DNA of 64,000 nt, from contig LR990048.1 of assembly GCA_905147135.1 (NCBI GenBank), positions 20,382,563-20,446,562 on the forward strand, written 5' to 3'. Position numbers and translations under genes: made by a program. This DNA is from Blastobasis lacticolella (Eukaryota; Arthropoda; Insecta; Lepidoptera; Blastobasidae). This document shows positions 20,291-30,048 of this stretch, piece after piece. Under the pieces are notes generated by a model. That model searched no databases and was not told the DNA's origin. It saw only the letters and a program-made list of their open reading frames with translations. Within the stretch, counting starts at the first letter, position 1, and each line of letters begins with the position of its first letter.

Positions 20291-20828
20291 AGGCTTGACA
20301 AAATCCTGATAAACAAAATATTCAATAATAAAAAACACTATACATTGCATCAATGAAATTAGTAGCAGTTTACCAGCAGCCACAACGTAAAAACGATAAC
20401 ACAACACTAGATGAAAACCCTTTGTGTGGAAAACACATTTTTCTGTCCGACACTGCCACAATGGCCCGTTTTTCAAAGCGAAAGAGATTGTAAACGTAAA
20501 AATCTTGCGTTATATTAAATTGTTCCCAGGTCTTCTGGAACAGTGTTATTCTTTCATTAATTTTTTTTTTCAGAACAATCTCCCTTGCCACTGTAAAGGG
20601 AACAGATGCTGTTTTAATTAATACCATAATGTTCAGGTGAAATAATAAATCTTCGGTTCTAATTCGGGGAATTTTTTCGGTGGAATGTTTTTGGGATTTT
20701 TATTTTTAATCGGTCGTTGGATGTCGGCAAACGTTTTCGGGATTAATTTTTGTCGCTGAGCACCGAAAAAGCTGTTTGGCAATATTTAGAAGTGACATTG
20801 TTGTGACAATATGTTGCGGTGTGTCTTT
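20291..20828. other. Unassigned stretch
   Basis: Short overlapping open frames on both strands have no recognisable motif. Possibly older LINE or host sequence. Confidence 0.3.
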
Positions 20829-21035
20829 ATTTGACGACCTGAGTGGTCAGTTGGTTAACATGTCGGTCTGCCACGCAGAGGTCCCGGGTTCGATTCTTGG
20901 CGATGCAGAAATTGAAATGATGAATTTTAATTTCTGTTACGGGTCTGGGTGTTATACGTAAAATAAGTATATATTTAAAAATATGTAGTACCTACTCTGG
21001 CACCAATAACACAAGCTTTGCTTACTTTGGGGCTA
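20829..21035 (+). mobile_element. SINE-B, near full length
   Basis: tRNA-like head with ctgagtggtcagttggttaa (A-box region) and cgggttcgattctt (B box), then gaaattgaaatgatgaattt, acgggtctgggtgttata, and the 3' landmark acacaagctttgcttacttt ggggctaga. Confidence 0.85.
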
Positions 21036-21429
21036 GATCATTATCTTTATTAGATGTATTATCTATGTCTATGTTATGTATTTATCATTATTTTTTGTGT
21101 ATGTTCACCGATTTCTCCGCCAATTGTGGACAGATTTTGAATTATCTTGTTTTGTTTGTAAGGTTATACACCTAATGTGGTCAATGCTGTGTAAACTATC
21201 CAAGCAAATTTTATTTATTATTTGTTATTTATTTGCTGTGGTCGCTTCCTATAGGAAACTGAAAGTACATCTCCTAACAAAGATTAACTGAAGTCCATCG
21301 CCTGTGTTCATGAATATGGAATAGCAATATTTGTCTTTTTTTTCTTTTCATTATTTGTATTAGAAACCTTTGTTCGTCATATGGTGTAGACAGTGTTAAA
21401 GTTGACTCTCTGTACTTGCCTGCTTTATC
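21036..21429. other. Unassigned AT-rich stretch
   Basis: No gene or repeat recognised. Confidence 0.3.
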
Positions 21430-21575
21430 TGATCCTGCTACGATGTCCGTAAAAGTGGTTGTCTGGAAGAGATAACTTTTAGCGGTAAGACCGCCTTTAT
21501 ACTATATTGTCTTACTGTAACTATGTTTTACTGTCCTTGTATGTACAATAAAGAGTTATAAATAAATAAATATAT
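21430..21575 (+). repeat. LINE 3' UTR with polyadenylation-like end
   Basis: gtctggaagagataactttt, agcggtaagaccgccttta, then gtacaataaagagttataaa and an (AAATA)n tail. I recognise the layout as the 3' end of an abundant lepidopteran LINE. A shorter copy is at 29897-29962. Confidence 0.6.
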
Positions 21576-21789
21576 TAATTTTCATCGTGAGTCGTACATT
21601 ATCTGGATGAAAAACATGTTGACACCCGTACCACATACTATACTTGTACTTGTGTAACGTTACCATGTGAAGTAAGACATCTTTGACAGCGGCTCTTTGC
21701 TATCTGAACGCACTGTGTTCGATACAGCTCCAAGACTGGTCAATGTTATTCATTGTGATGGACACATAGTGCCGATTGCCACTCAAGTA

Positions 21790-22040
21790 GAGCTCGTCTA
21801 GTTTAAAATGACGCGCCCCACTATCGCATTAACGCACACAAGCAAGTTTAAAATATGGACGCAATACATATACAAATGCCGTTGTAATTGGTCATTCAGT
21901 TGCCGGTGAGATTCAAACGTCGGAGCACGCGTCGTTCATTGGCTCACACACAGATGAAGTGTCGTTATCAATATTTGCACTCACACATCGAAAGTAAATA
22001 ACTAAGTAGTGAGGCGCGTCATTTTAAACTAGACGAGCTC
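21790..22040. mobile_element. MITE-1 copy 1, TA target site
   Basis: Ends are gagctcgtctagtttaaaat (left) and its inverted counterpart at the right, both continuing into gacgcgcc(c/t)cacta. It is flanked by TA on each side (21788-21789, 22041-22042). At 251 bp and non-coding, the TA duplication points to Tc1/mariner-type mobilisation. Copies: 28497-28738 (inverted) and 39817-40062 (same orientation). Confidence 0.9.
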
Positions 22041-22231
22041 TACGAGTATTGTCAGATGGAACCCTATACATTCTCACGCACTGTGAAACCTCATAGTAAT
22101 GTTTCTGAGTACGGGCGTGAATTCACGGCGTATTTTAGAAGCAGATAGACGGCAATAGCGACGTTGTATTATTAGCTACGTTGTGTTGTAGCTACTTAGA
22201 GGAGTATAATAATTTGAAAACTTTAAATAAA

Positions 22232-22583
22232 AAAGCATTATCTTGGCGTTAATGTCCCGGTCGTGCTCTCGCGCACGAGGGCCCGGGGTCACCTTTGACC
22301 ATATTCCAGAATTTGGCAGATCAGATAATTACAGTGGAGCGACTATCATGACCTCCGTGACCCTGCTACCAGGGGAACCTGACCAGATTTGATCTTGGTT
22401 GCACATTCAGTCGCCTGAATGTGCAGGTTTCATCACGATGTTTTCCCTCACCGTAAGAGCATTTGTAGTCAGTATTCGACTAATGGACATTACTCAGAAA
22501 ATAGTAATTGGTACATGGCCGTAGTGGTATTCGAGCTTACAAGCCGGATACCCTAACCACTCGGCCACCGACGCTCCTAGTAA
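22232..22583 (-). mobile_element. SINE-A, near full length
   Basis: Tail atcttggcgttaatgtcccg at the left, full body, head at the right with ccaccgacgctc. A possible 7-bp target duplication taaaaaa lies outside both ends, but it is low complexity. Confidence 0.87.
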
Positions 22584-23046
22584 AAAATATGCAAAATTTT
22601 TGTTGAGTTTAAACTTCTAACTAAAGTAAAGAAAATACAATATAGGTACCTACTCGTATAACATTAATTGGAAAGTCTGAGAAGCCTCAAATTGAATAAA
22701 ATATTACGATCGTGTCCCAGCTGTCGCATCGGAGGTATTAAAAATAAATAAAAAATTGCTTACAAATATTTTTGCAATTTTTCACAGGCCAATTGAGTAA
22801 TATTCATAAGTCTGCTTCCAAGAAAAAGGGTCGGGTGATCTCCCGCTGCCTGTATCATACTTGTAATATTTCGCGAATAAAAATTTTACAGCTAATTTTA
22901 CAAGCTGTATATTTTTTACAACCACCATCCTTGAGCGTGTGAGGGAAATTTGATGAGAGTGGTGGCGGAAAATATTGCTGGGTTACGTGTTTACGTCGTG
23001 TTCGATGATATTTTGGAATACCTTTTTGTTATAATAACATTAGATT
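22584..23046. other. Unassigned stretch
   Basis: No gene or repeat recognised. Includes GC-richer sequence near 22820-22870 that may be host single-copy. Confidence 0.3.
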
Positions 23047-23166
23047 GCCGAGCTGAGTGGTTCAGTTGGTTTACATGCCGATCTGCCACACCCTCTGCGT
23101 GCCGGGTCCCGGGTTTGATTCCCGGTCGACCAGAAATTGAAATCATTCATTTTTATTTCTGTTACT

Positions 23167-23270
23167 TCTTATCGTTTCAATAATCAATAGGTTAAGTATA
23201 ATATTATTTATTTAGTATTAGGTACTTACATTTTCCCAGACCAAAATCGAGCAACGCGGATAGCACTGTC
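23167..23270 (-). mobile_element. 104-bp insertion in SINE-B
   Basis: Flanked by a 12-bp duplication atttctgttact (23155-23166 and 23271-23282). On the minus strand it reads AIRVARFWSGKM then stop, followed by an AT-rich end with a short A-rich tail, which fits a severely 5'-truncated LINE 3' end. The LINE identity is an inference from the layout. Confidence 0.6.
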
Positions 23271-23314
23271 ATTTCTGTTACTGTTTAAGTATATTAGGTA
23301 TGTATTTAAAAATA

Positions 23315-23630
23315 ACTTTGGGGCCGTGGGCCCCTGATGCTAAAAAGCTATTCGCCATATTGAAATCAAATTTAATTAGTTCCACTGGTGAGCGCAGGGC
23401 TGGCTCATTCCTCGGCCAACGTATTGGGGTAGCCATCCAACGGGGGAATGCAGCCAGCCTTATGGGCATTACCCAACAGTGGCAGTGATCTAGGGGATAT
23501 TTTTACATATACATTTTTAGATTAGGGTTGTAGGTTTATTTTAATTTTAGTTAGATAATTAAGTAAATTTATTTAGTTTACTATTTTTGTGTGTTGTCCT
23601 TTTTAATAAATACTTTTATATTTCACACTC
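23315..23630 (+). mobile_element. 5'-truncated LINE 3' end inserted in SINE-B
   Basis: Flanked by the 10-bp duplication tttaaaaata (23305-23314 and 23631-23640). An open frame runs from the left edge: GPWAPDAKKLFAI, TGERRAGSFLGQRIGVAIQR, then GNAASLMG and a stop at 23486-23488. The F-L-x-Q-R-I-x-(V/L)-A-x-Q-R-G-N-A-A-S-(V/L)-(L/M)-G block is a recurrent C-terminus of LINE polyproteins. A 140-bp AT-rich 3' UTR follows with a ttaataaatac polyadenylation-like signal. Clade not assigned. Confidence 0.75.
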
Positions 23631-23760
23631 TTTAAAAATATACATAGAAGTAGTTCGTCAGTTTTCTGGCACCCATGACAGAAGCTTTGCTTACTTTGGG
23701 GCTAGATGGCGCTGTGTGAATTTGTCCAAGCATATTTATTTACTTATTAAAGCGAGTTTA

Positions 23761-24097
23761 GACCAAAAAGCGAATGCTCTAATAATACTGAGAAGCCACA
23801 AATAGGGCCGTGCTGAATTTATACGTTTCTCACAAGCAAAAAGGTGGCTTGTTCACTCTTTGTCGGCCCTCCTTACCTCAAGTTTTCACGGAAAGTATAA
23901 AAAGGTGATTAACCTCCTGGCTGAACTTAGATTATCACCAAAAAACAGTTGACTGTTTTTGCCGCCGATTGCTGCTGATCTTTTAGCTTTGACTGCCTTT
24001 TAGATTTTGATCCATCACTACCTTAAAAGATGTCAGCAGAGCATAGCGTAATGTTATAGCGTCATATTTACGTCGTCATATTACATCATAATACCAC
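23761..24097. other. Unassigned stretch
   Basis: No gene recognised. Short direct motifs (aaaaggtg) only. Confidence 0.3.
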
Positions 24098-24220
24098 TGA
24101 AAACCAGCGTCACGGCAACTGTCGTGGCATATGCTGATTGTGGCCCTATTGCACTCTCCACATGGCACCACATGGCACAAGTAACGAGATTAGAGTATCT
24201 TTTTTCTTTTTCTTGTTTTG
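24098..24220 (+). repeat. Family P dispersed repeat
   Basis: actgaaaaccagcgtcacgg, caactgtcgtggcatatgct, ccctattgcactc and cacatggcac. A second copy is at 32322-32440. Confidence 0.65.
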
Positions 24221-24328
24221 TTATTGACTCTGTTTGATTATATTTTTTTAATTAAATTTTAAGAATTTGTGTGTTTTACTTTACTTTACTTTATTTTGGT
24301 ACTTTGGCTTAATCAAATAAATAACCCA

Positions 24329-24474
24329 CACCGCTAGAGTGTGCTTTAGCACGCGATGAGTGAGAAAAGGGCCAACATAGACACTGCTATCTCTTTGATG
24401 TTAGTTTTGAGAAAAGGAAACAAACGCTGTCTGGCGGCGCGAGCTGTATCGCGGGCACACTTGTGATAGCGGTG
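24329..24474. mobile_element. MITE-9 copy 1
   Basis: The end caccgctagagtgtgc is partly complementary to the other end (gcacacttgtgatagcggtg). The body shares gagaaa, gacactgctatctctttga and ggcggcgcgagct with the copy at 42825-42962. Confidence 0.65.
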
Positions 24475-24552
24475 CGGTCTCCCACATACTGAGGGGGTAG
24501 AAAGCCCGCGACGACAACGACGTGGACACCGCTATACCTTTCATCATCATCA

Positions 24553-24770
24553 TCATCATCATCTTGGCGTTATGTCCCGGTTGCGCCCCCGCGCAGCACG
24601 CAAGGGCCCAGGGTCCACCTTCCTGCTATTCCTGGCGCACCTCGCTCGGTCTCCGGCATCCCTAGTGGTGAGCTTATTGGCACGCATATCGTTCTTTACT
24701 ACGTCAAGCCATCGCTTCTTGGGCCGGCCTCTCCTTCCCGTGCCCGGCTACACCTTTACAAAAGTTTATT
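24553..24770 (-). pseudogene. RTE-like LINE ORF2 C-terminus with SINE-A-like tail
   Basis: The minus strand reads GRPKKRWLDVVKNDMRANKL then DRARCARNSRKVDPGPL, matching the RTE-type C-terminus also seen at 598-786 (KRWLDVDKNDMRAN). Past SRKVDPGPL the sequence becomes homologous to the SINE-A 3' end (gcgcaaccgggacataacgc), and the frame terminates at a TGA formed by the (GAT)n tail itself. It carries the LINE coding end and the tail on one molecule, so it is the likely donor of the SINE-A tail. Confidence 0.75.
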
Positions 24771-25140
24771 TTCACAATATTGTCGCCTTGGCAGTGTGGT
24801 CTTACCATCATCTATGGACATTCGCAATACCAGGCGTATCACATATCAACAAATTTCTCACCAGAATCCCATAAGAACCATCGCCTATATCCCTGAACCG
24901 AAACAGATGCGCCAAGATTCCCGTAACAAAGAGATAGTAAGCGGCGGATAACCTCTCGGATCCGGTGCCCTCCGATAGTGGGCCCCGGACGCGCCCACCG
25001 GACCGTGCGCCGGACACGGTCCCCCATAACTCAAATGGCTGGATCCGGTGGATCCGTTGATCCACCGCATACCTGAACGATAACGCTCGTGGGCACACTA
25101 ATCTGGGCTTTCGTGGTATTTTTATAGTGGTTTCGTTGTG
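24771..25140. other. GC-rich block, no gene recognised
   Basis: 24900-25090 is markedly GC-rich, with a palindromic ggaccgtg / cacggtcc pair (25000-25007, 25015-25022) and clustered ggatcc sites. Several minus-strand frames are open but share no motif with known families. Could be an unrecognised element or host CpG-rich DNA. Confidence 0.35.
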
Positions 25141-25141
25141 T

Positions 25142-25471
25142 AAGGGCGTCTGTGGCCAAATGGTTAAGGGGTTCGACTGGTAGGCAAGAGGTACCGGGTT
25201 CTGACCTCAGTGCCGCCATGTAAGGATGACTCTTTTCTGAGTTATGTATATTAGTTGAACACTTACCGATGCTCTTACGGTGAGGGAAATACATCGGGAC
25301 CTGCACATTCAGGTGACTGAATGTATAACCATGATCCAATCTTGTCAGGTTCCCCTGTTAATTAACGGTCATGTAATGACCTGATCTGCCAAATCCTGGG
25401 ATCATGGTCAAGGCGGACTCCAGGCACTCGCGCGTGTAAAACCGGGACATTAATGCCAAGGCGATTATTTT
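25142..25471 (+). mobile_element. SINE-A, near full length, plus strand
   Basis: Head gtctgtggccaaatggttaa (A box) and a degraded B box (cgggttctgacctc), then body and the ccgggacattaatgccaag end. Confidence 0.86.
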
Positions 25472-25504
25472 ATTGGTTGTGTAAGTCGCAGTCCTAATTG
25501 GCAA

Positions 25505-25690
25505 CGGCCGTGCGAAAATGTTTTTTTTTATGTTATACGGCAGACATACAGGCAAGCGGGCCACCTGATGGAAAGTGGTCACCGGCGCCTATGGACACCA
25601 GCTACACCAGGGGAGTCACCAATGCGTTGCCCGCCTCTAATGGGACCTCTAATATACCTCTTGAACGATCCCATGTCATAGACCAAAGGA
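25505..25690 (-). repeat. LINE 3' end (accatcaggtgg type), copy 1
   Basis: Plus-strand tttttttttatgttatacgg tail, caagcgggccacctgatgga, cacca and cttgaacgatcccatgtcat. The same blocks occur at 55715-55880 in the same orientation. Confidence 0.65.
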
Positions 25691-26409
25691 AACACTGTGG
25701 CGACGGTTATGCTGATGATTATGGTGATGGTTGTGAGGATGGTTAAGCGACGAGCGGTGTTGATGTTTCCTATTGATCGGGCGATGTCCGTCGTACGAAT
25801 ATGGTCGCACGGCCGTTGAAAAATTAGGACAGCGCCTAAGTCTATGAAAGGTAACCTGTAAAATTTTTGTCAGGGTTTATGTCAGAAAGCAACGCTATCT
25901 TTTTATACGAACTAGCCAGGCATTTGACCGCCATCTCATCTGGTGATAAGTATCGGTACAGCCGAAGTTGGAGCATGCCTATTTAGAAATACTCTGTTCA
26001 CTCTAGACTTGAAGGTGTTTAAATTATATTGTTGAAGGATTGTTGTCAATCTCGTTGTCAACAAGTAACAAACTGAGTTTGGGACTGTAGTTCCCTTGGA
26101 CATTTGAGAATTATTTTTTCGGGTATTACGCTTCCCGTGGACGTGTGAGTGGTTATAAAGGTTGAACTTCAGCGGTTTTTGCTTGCCGAATTCGTCTGTA
26201 ACTATTTATTGTCTTTGGCTGAGTTTAAAAATGAAATGTAAATATTTTTTTATTGAGTTAAGTTCATTAAATCTGGTAACTTTTAGAGTTTTGAACTAGC
26301 TTAAATAATATATATTTTTTTTAAGAATTCAAATAGTTATTTTCTGTTTCAGAATAATTGAAAAAAGAAATCTGGGATACCTGCCTTAAGTTTACGAGTA
26401 TTTCAAAGT
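25691..26409. other. Unassigned; one LINE 3'-end fragment
   Basis: 25915-25965 has aggcatttgaccgccatctc, the LINE 3' motif. The rest is unrecognised. Confidence 0.35.
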
Positions 26410-26490
26410 TTGTTTTAACTCTACTCAGTGCCAAACGAGCAGACAGCCCACCTGATGATAAATGGTAACTGTCACCCATAACATCTACAA
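26410..26490 (-). repeat. Dispersed family J, 3' fragment
   Basis: cgagcagacagcccacctga, tgataaatggtaactgtcac and ccataacatctac are the reverse of the family J end. Confidence 0.55.
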
Positions 26491-27580
26491 CTGAAATATT
26501 TACTGATATTAAAATTTCCTTTCCCACTGCCATATATAGGATTAGTAAAAAATGCAGGCCAGGTATCTAAACAGCTATTTAGGTAACTCGTAGTTCCAAG
26601 CTAGAGAGAATGTGTTTTGTTAACTTGTATCTGAAGTGAAACGGTTTCAAAGAACGCAATTTACATACGAAACGTAGTGTAATTTAAGCTGCTGGCTCCT
26701 TTCTTATCCAACAACGAGAGGTGAAATGTAAAGGTTCATCTAGATTAGTTGCGAACTGACGCACAACTATTACCTACATAAAGTCGAATACTACTAATTA
26801 AGTAGGGTATTTAAAACAAAAATGCAAAGTATCATAACAATCAGTCATTTTGAATTGCATTAGAACTCTGCGCCATAATGACAGCTTAAACCAAATTAAC
26901 GAAAATTGTATTGTAATTTGACAATAGTTTGAAGTGTGACATAACGTCATGAATGTCAATAATTAAATTCAGTATGTTGTAATTGTTGTTAGAAAAAATA
27001 GTTTTATGGATTTTTGTCTAATTAAAGAAATATCTATTTTATGATGCTGGTGAGTAGCAGTCTTAAACAGGGTTTCATTATTTTTCCAGAGGCTAAGGTC
27101 AACATGTATATATAATGGTTTTATTAAATTAAAGCAAAGAAGAATTTTTTAGGCAGGTCGAGTACATTATCATGAACTATCTCATGGGCACCATATCTCT
27201 ATCTTCAGCCACGTTGTAAATAGTTTTGCCCCCTGCCTGACGTCAACCTTTCTTGGATTTGTGGCTGTGATCGCAGAAATCGCTGAGCTGCCCATCCCAG
27301 AAGCTTAGCCTTTCAATGAGGAACGTAGATTAGTGATGTGCCGTTGCTGCAACGGCTGGGCGCGTGCAGTTGCAGGTATAGCGCGCGAGCGGCTACACTT
27401 GAATTGAACAAGAATTTGACACTAAACAATTGAAGAAGCCGTTACTACGGGAGCGCTCGCGAATGCTGGACGTACCCTAAGGACGTCTAAGGACGTTTAG
27501 ACGTCGCCACTTACAAATCGTGTACGCGTCGCGTCCGCCTAGCGATGCGAGCGCTGCGAGTTTGTATACAAATAATAATA
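26491..27580. other. Unassigned stretch
   Basis: No gene recognised. 27330-27480 is GC-richer with many cgcg motifs. 27525-27580 is related to the GC-rich inverted repeat at 8840-8990. Confidence 0.3.
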
Positions 27581-27596
27581 GCTTTCTGTCATTAGT

Positions 27597-27967
27597 CATC
27601 ATTATCATCATCATCTTGGCGTTAATGTCCCGGTTGTGCTCTCGCGCACAAGGGCCCGGGGTCCGCCTTGACCATGATCCAGGATTTGGCAGGTCAGGTA
27701 ATTACAATGGAGCGACTGCCGTCTGACCTCCATGACCCTGCTAACAAGGAAAACTGACCAGATTGGATCATGGTTACACATCCAGTCGCCTGAATGTGCA
27801 GGTTTCATCACGATGTTTTCCCTCACCGTAAGAGTATCGGTTAGTATTCAACTAATGTACATAACTCAGAAAACAGTCATTGGTACATGGCCGGAGCGGG
27901 ATTCGAACCCGGGACCTCTGGCTTACGAGTCGTATACTCTAACCGTTCGGCCACCGACGCTCTCATC
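27597..27967 (-). mobile_element. SINE-A reference copy, 16-bp target duplication
   Basis: The most complete copy. At the right is the tRNA-like head, with a reverse B box ggattcgaacc at 27899-27909 and a reverse A box aaccgttcggcca at 27941-27953. These RNA polymerase III internal promoter boxes have normal tRNA spacing. At the left is a (CATCAT)n tail with tcttggcgttaatgtcccgg. It is flanked by gctttctgtcattagt (27581-27596) and gctttcagtcattagt (27968-27983), 15 of 16 identical. The target is itself a dispersed sequence (compare 8745-8800). Confidence 0.93.
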
Positions 27968-28109
27968 GCTTTCAGTCATTAGTATAGAAACCAAAATTGC
28001 ACAAATATTTGAGACAAATCACGCAGAAATGGCGTAGGTACGTCGTATGGGCTCTCAGTCGTCAATTACGACGTACATGGATAACACACCTGCGGTCCTC
28101 CATTTTTGT

Positions 28110-28205
28110 TGCCTGCAACCTGATTGCATGAGTCGTAGATCTTATAGGCTACAGTTACCGCTTAACATCAGGTGAGCTTGATTGGTAGTCACTGCGTACC
28201 TTAGA
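28110..28205 (+). repeat. Dispersed family J, 3' fragment
   Basis: gttgcctgcaacctgattgc, atgagtcgtagatcttatag and cagttaccgcttaacatcag. Confidence 0.55.
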
Positions 28206-28249
28206 AAAACATTGTCGAGGGCGTTTGAGCAATTTTCTATTTTGTCAAA

Positions 28250-28470
28250 CACAACACGGCGTCTATTGATCTCAGCCGCAGGACGTCCACTGCTGAACCG
28301 AGGCTTCCCCCTAAGTCTTCCACACCGATCGATTCTATGCTCTTGTATCCATCGACTTCCTACGACCTTCACGATGTCGTCCGTCCATCTTGTGGGCGTC
28401 CTACGCTGCGATTGCCGGCACGTGGTCGCCACTCCAGAACATTTCAGTCCCGCAAGGCAACTGTACATGG
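28250..28470 (-). pseudogene. RTE-like LINE ORF2 C-terminus
   Basis: The minus-strand frame reads RRTPTRWTDDIVKVVGSRWI and then DRCGRLRG. The (G/R)-(R/T)-P-P/T-x-R-W-x-D-D-(I/L)-x-K-V-x-G-x-x-W-(M/I) block is the terminal domain of a LINE lineage that is abundant in Lepidoptera. It differs in motif from the remnants at 598-786 and 24553-24770, so at least two LINE lineages with this domain are present. Related shards are at 16630-16735 and 54415-54510. Confidence 0.72.
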
Positions 28471-28496
28471 CATAGGTATATAGCTAGAGCTCGTCT

Positions 28497-28738
28497 AGTC
28501 TAAGATGACGCGCCCCACTACTTAGTTTGTTGATTTCGATGTGTGAGTGCAAATATTGATAACGACACTTCATCTGTGTGGGAGCCAATGAATGACGCGT
28601 GCGCGTGACGTTTGAATCTCACCGGCAACTGAATGACCAATTACAACGGCATTTGTATATGTATTGCGTCCATATTTTAAACTTGCTTGTGTGCGTTAAT
28701 GCGATAGTGGGGCGCGTCATTTTAGATTAGACGAGCTC
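28497..28738. mobile_element. MITE-1 copy 2, TA target site
   Basis: TIRs gagctcgtctagtctaagat and inverted partner, flanked by TA (28495-28496, 28739-28740). The interior is in the opposite orientation to the copies at 21790 and 39817. Confidence 0.9.
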
Positions 28739-28774
28739 TACTGAAACTATTCATTTCATTTCACATTCTACTTG

Positions 28775-28812
28775 CATCATGGTCAAGGTGAACCCCGGGC
28801 ACTCGCGCGCGA
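28775..28812 (+). mobile_element. SINE-A fragment
   Basis: catcatggtcaaggtgaacc followed by ccgggcactcgcgcgcgaga matches SINE-A from the gatcatggtcaaggcgg landmark to ctcgtgcgcgagag. Both ends are lost. Confidence 0.6.
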
Positions 28813-28979
28813 GAGCAAATAATTCCAATTGCATTTGTATCGAAATAAAGACATGTTTCAGAAGCTACAGCTGGACATTTATTAATTTAGACACATCTCT
28901 AACGTGTCGTCTTGGGGTTTTAGAGAAAGTCATTTTCTTTTTTTATTATCAATAGACTTGCATTTGACCTCAACTTACC

Positions 28980-29012
28980 TGATTTATTTATTTATTTATT
29001 TATTTATTTATT
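28980..29012. repeat. (TTTA)n microsatellite
   Basis: Eight tandem TTTA units. Confidence 0.95.
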
Positions 29013-29896
29013 CGTATGGCATATTAATATTAAAATAAAGACTACATTAGGTTCAATTAAATCTACAGATCCATTTTACAACACTCCACCTGATGGAAAG
29101 CGACGATGAGGTCAAAAATATTCACTCTTGACTTGAAAACCCTAAGGGTACTATCTAGGTCGATAGCTAAATATAATATCCTAAAACGTCTTTCGCATCT
29201 TTTGACTGTTTATAAATATATTAAATATTTAGGTACTCCAGGGCACGGCATTGAACGCCAGTATTCTTTATTTATCGCAGGAAATTCAATTCGGTACATT
29301 TATAAGGCTGTATTGTAGTTTATATTAGACTAGAAATGGAGAGCACATTTATTTCTCATCTCAAAATTTAGGTTTCACATTGAAAGGCAAATTGAGGGCT
29401 CTGCAGACCCATTCTCAGATAGTGCCTACTTGTTTATTGATATTAGGGACGACCGTCCAATAAGCAAAACTCGAAAACATCGAGGATTATTTTACGGTAA
29501 CCGATTCTGAGCGATCTTTCTTTAGTATTTCACGAAAACAAATGTTGTGAAGAGTATTTTTTACGTAATTTTATGTAGGTACGTTAAATATAATATATGT
29601 CTAGAATATTAAGTTACTTCTGACAATGTTAGTTTTGTTTCCGTGCATACTTATAATGATTTCTTGATATGAGTTGTATTATAATGAAATATCTATAAAT
29701 TTTATGTTATCGTTCGCCGATATATGATTTCAGAACATACATACTTAGCACATATCACCGGCTATAAAAAAAAGTTATATATGGAAAATAGTCAGGTATT
29801 TGAATGCCATCTTATCTGATGCTCTCAATGCTGCGATCACCAACCCGCTTACCGGGGATTATGACATGATTCTCAAGTGGTTCTTAAACCAAAGGT
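29013..29896. other. Unassigned; likely old LINE pieces
   Basis: 29100-29170 (actcttgacttgaaaaccc) resembles LINE 3' coding ends. 29795-29830 has the aggtatttgaatgccatctt LINE 3' motif. No intact gene. Confidence 0.35.
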
Positions 29897-29962
29897 TGCC
29901 TGGTAGAAATCGTTTGCAGCGATAAGGCCGCATTTGCCTACAATTTGATGTTTTTCTCTACT
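29897..29962 (+). repeat. LINE 3' UTR fragment
   Basis: gttgcctggtagaaatcgtt, tgcagcgataaggccgcatt, the same 3' UTR as 21430-21575. Confidence 0.55.
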
Positions 29963-30048
29963 TTTAATGGTAGTTATTCTTATCTATGCCTTCTCTGTAG
30001 TGCAGGAAGATGAGCATCAAACTTTGGCAACAAAATAGGTATTGATCT

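Larger units (their letters stand above)
23047..23760 (+). mobile_element. SINE-B split by two nested insertions
   Basis: Head with ctgagtggttcagttggttt and the B box cgggtttgattccc, then atttctgttact. The 3' part resumes at about 23631 (tttaaaaatatacatagaag) and finishes acagaagctttgcttactt and ggggctagatggcgctgtgt. Two insertions (23167-23270 and 23315-23630) separate these parts, each with its own target duplication. Confidence 0.82.

Noticed and set aside
24572..24874. 100-codon plus-strand frame
   Set aside because: Antisense shadow of the RTE-like C-terminus encoded on the minus strand.
25498..25746. 82-codon plus-strand frame with a DDYGDG end
   Set aside because: Read through the reverse of a LINE 3' end. 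The acidic end is low complexity (gatgattatggtgat).
27899..27967. Possible tRNA gene (A and B boxes at tRNA spacing)
   Set aside because: The same head is joined to the SINE-A body at many loci with target duplications and lacks a good acceptor stem. It is a SINE promoter.
28182..28475. 97-codon plus-strand frame
   Set aside because: Antisense of the RTE-like C-terminus (TRWTDDIVKVVGSRW) on the minus strand.
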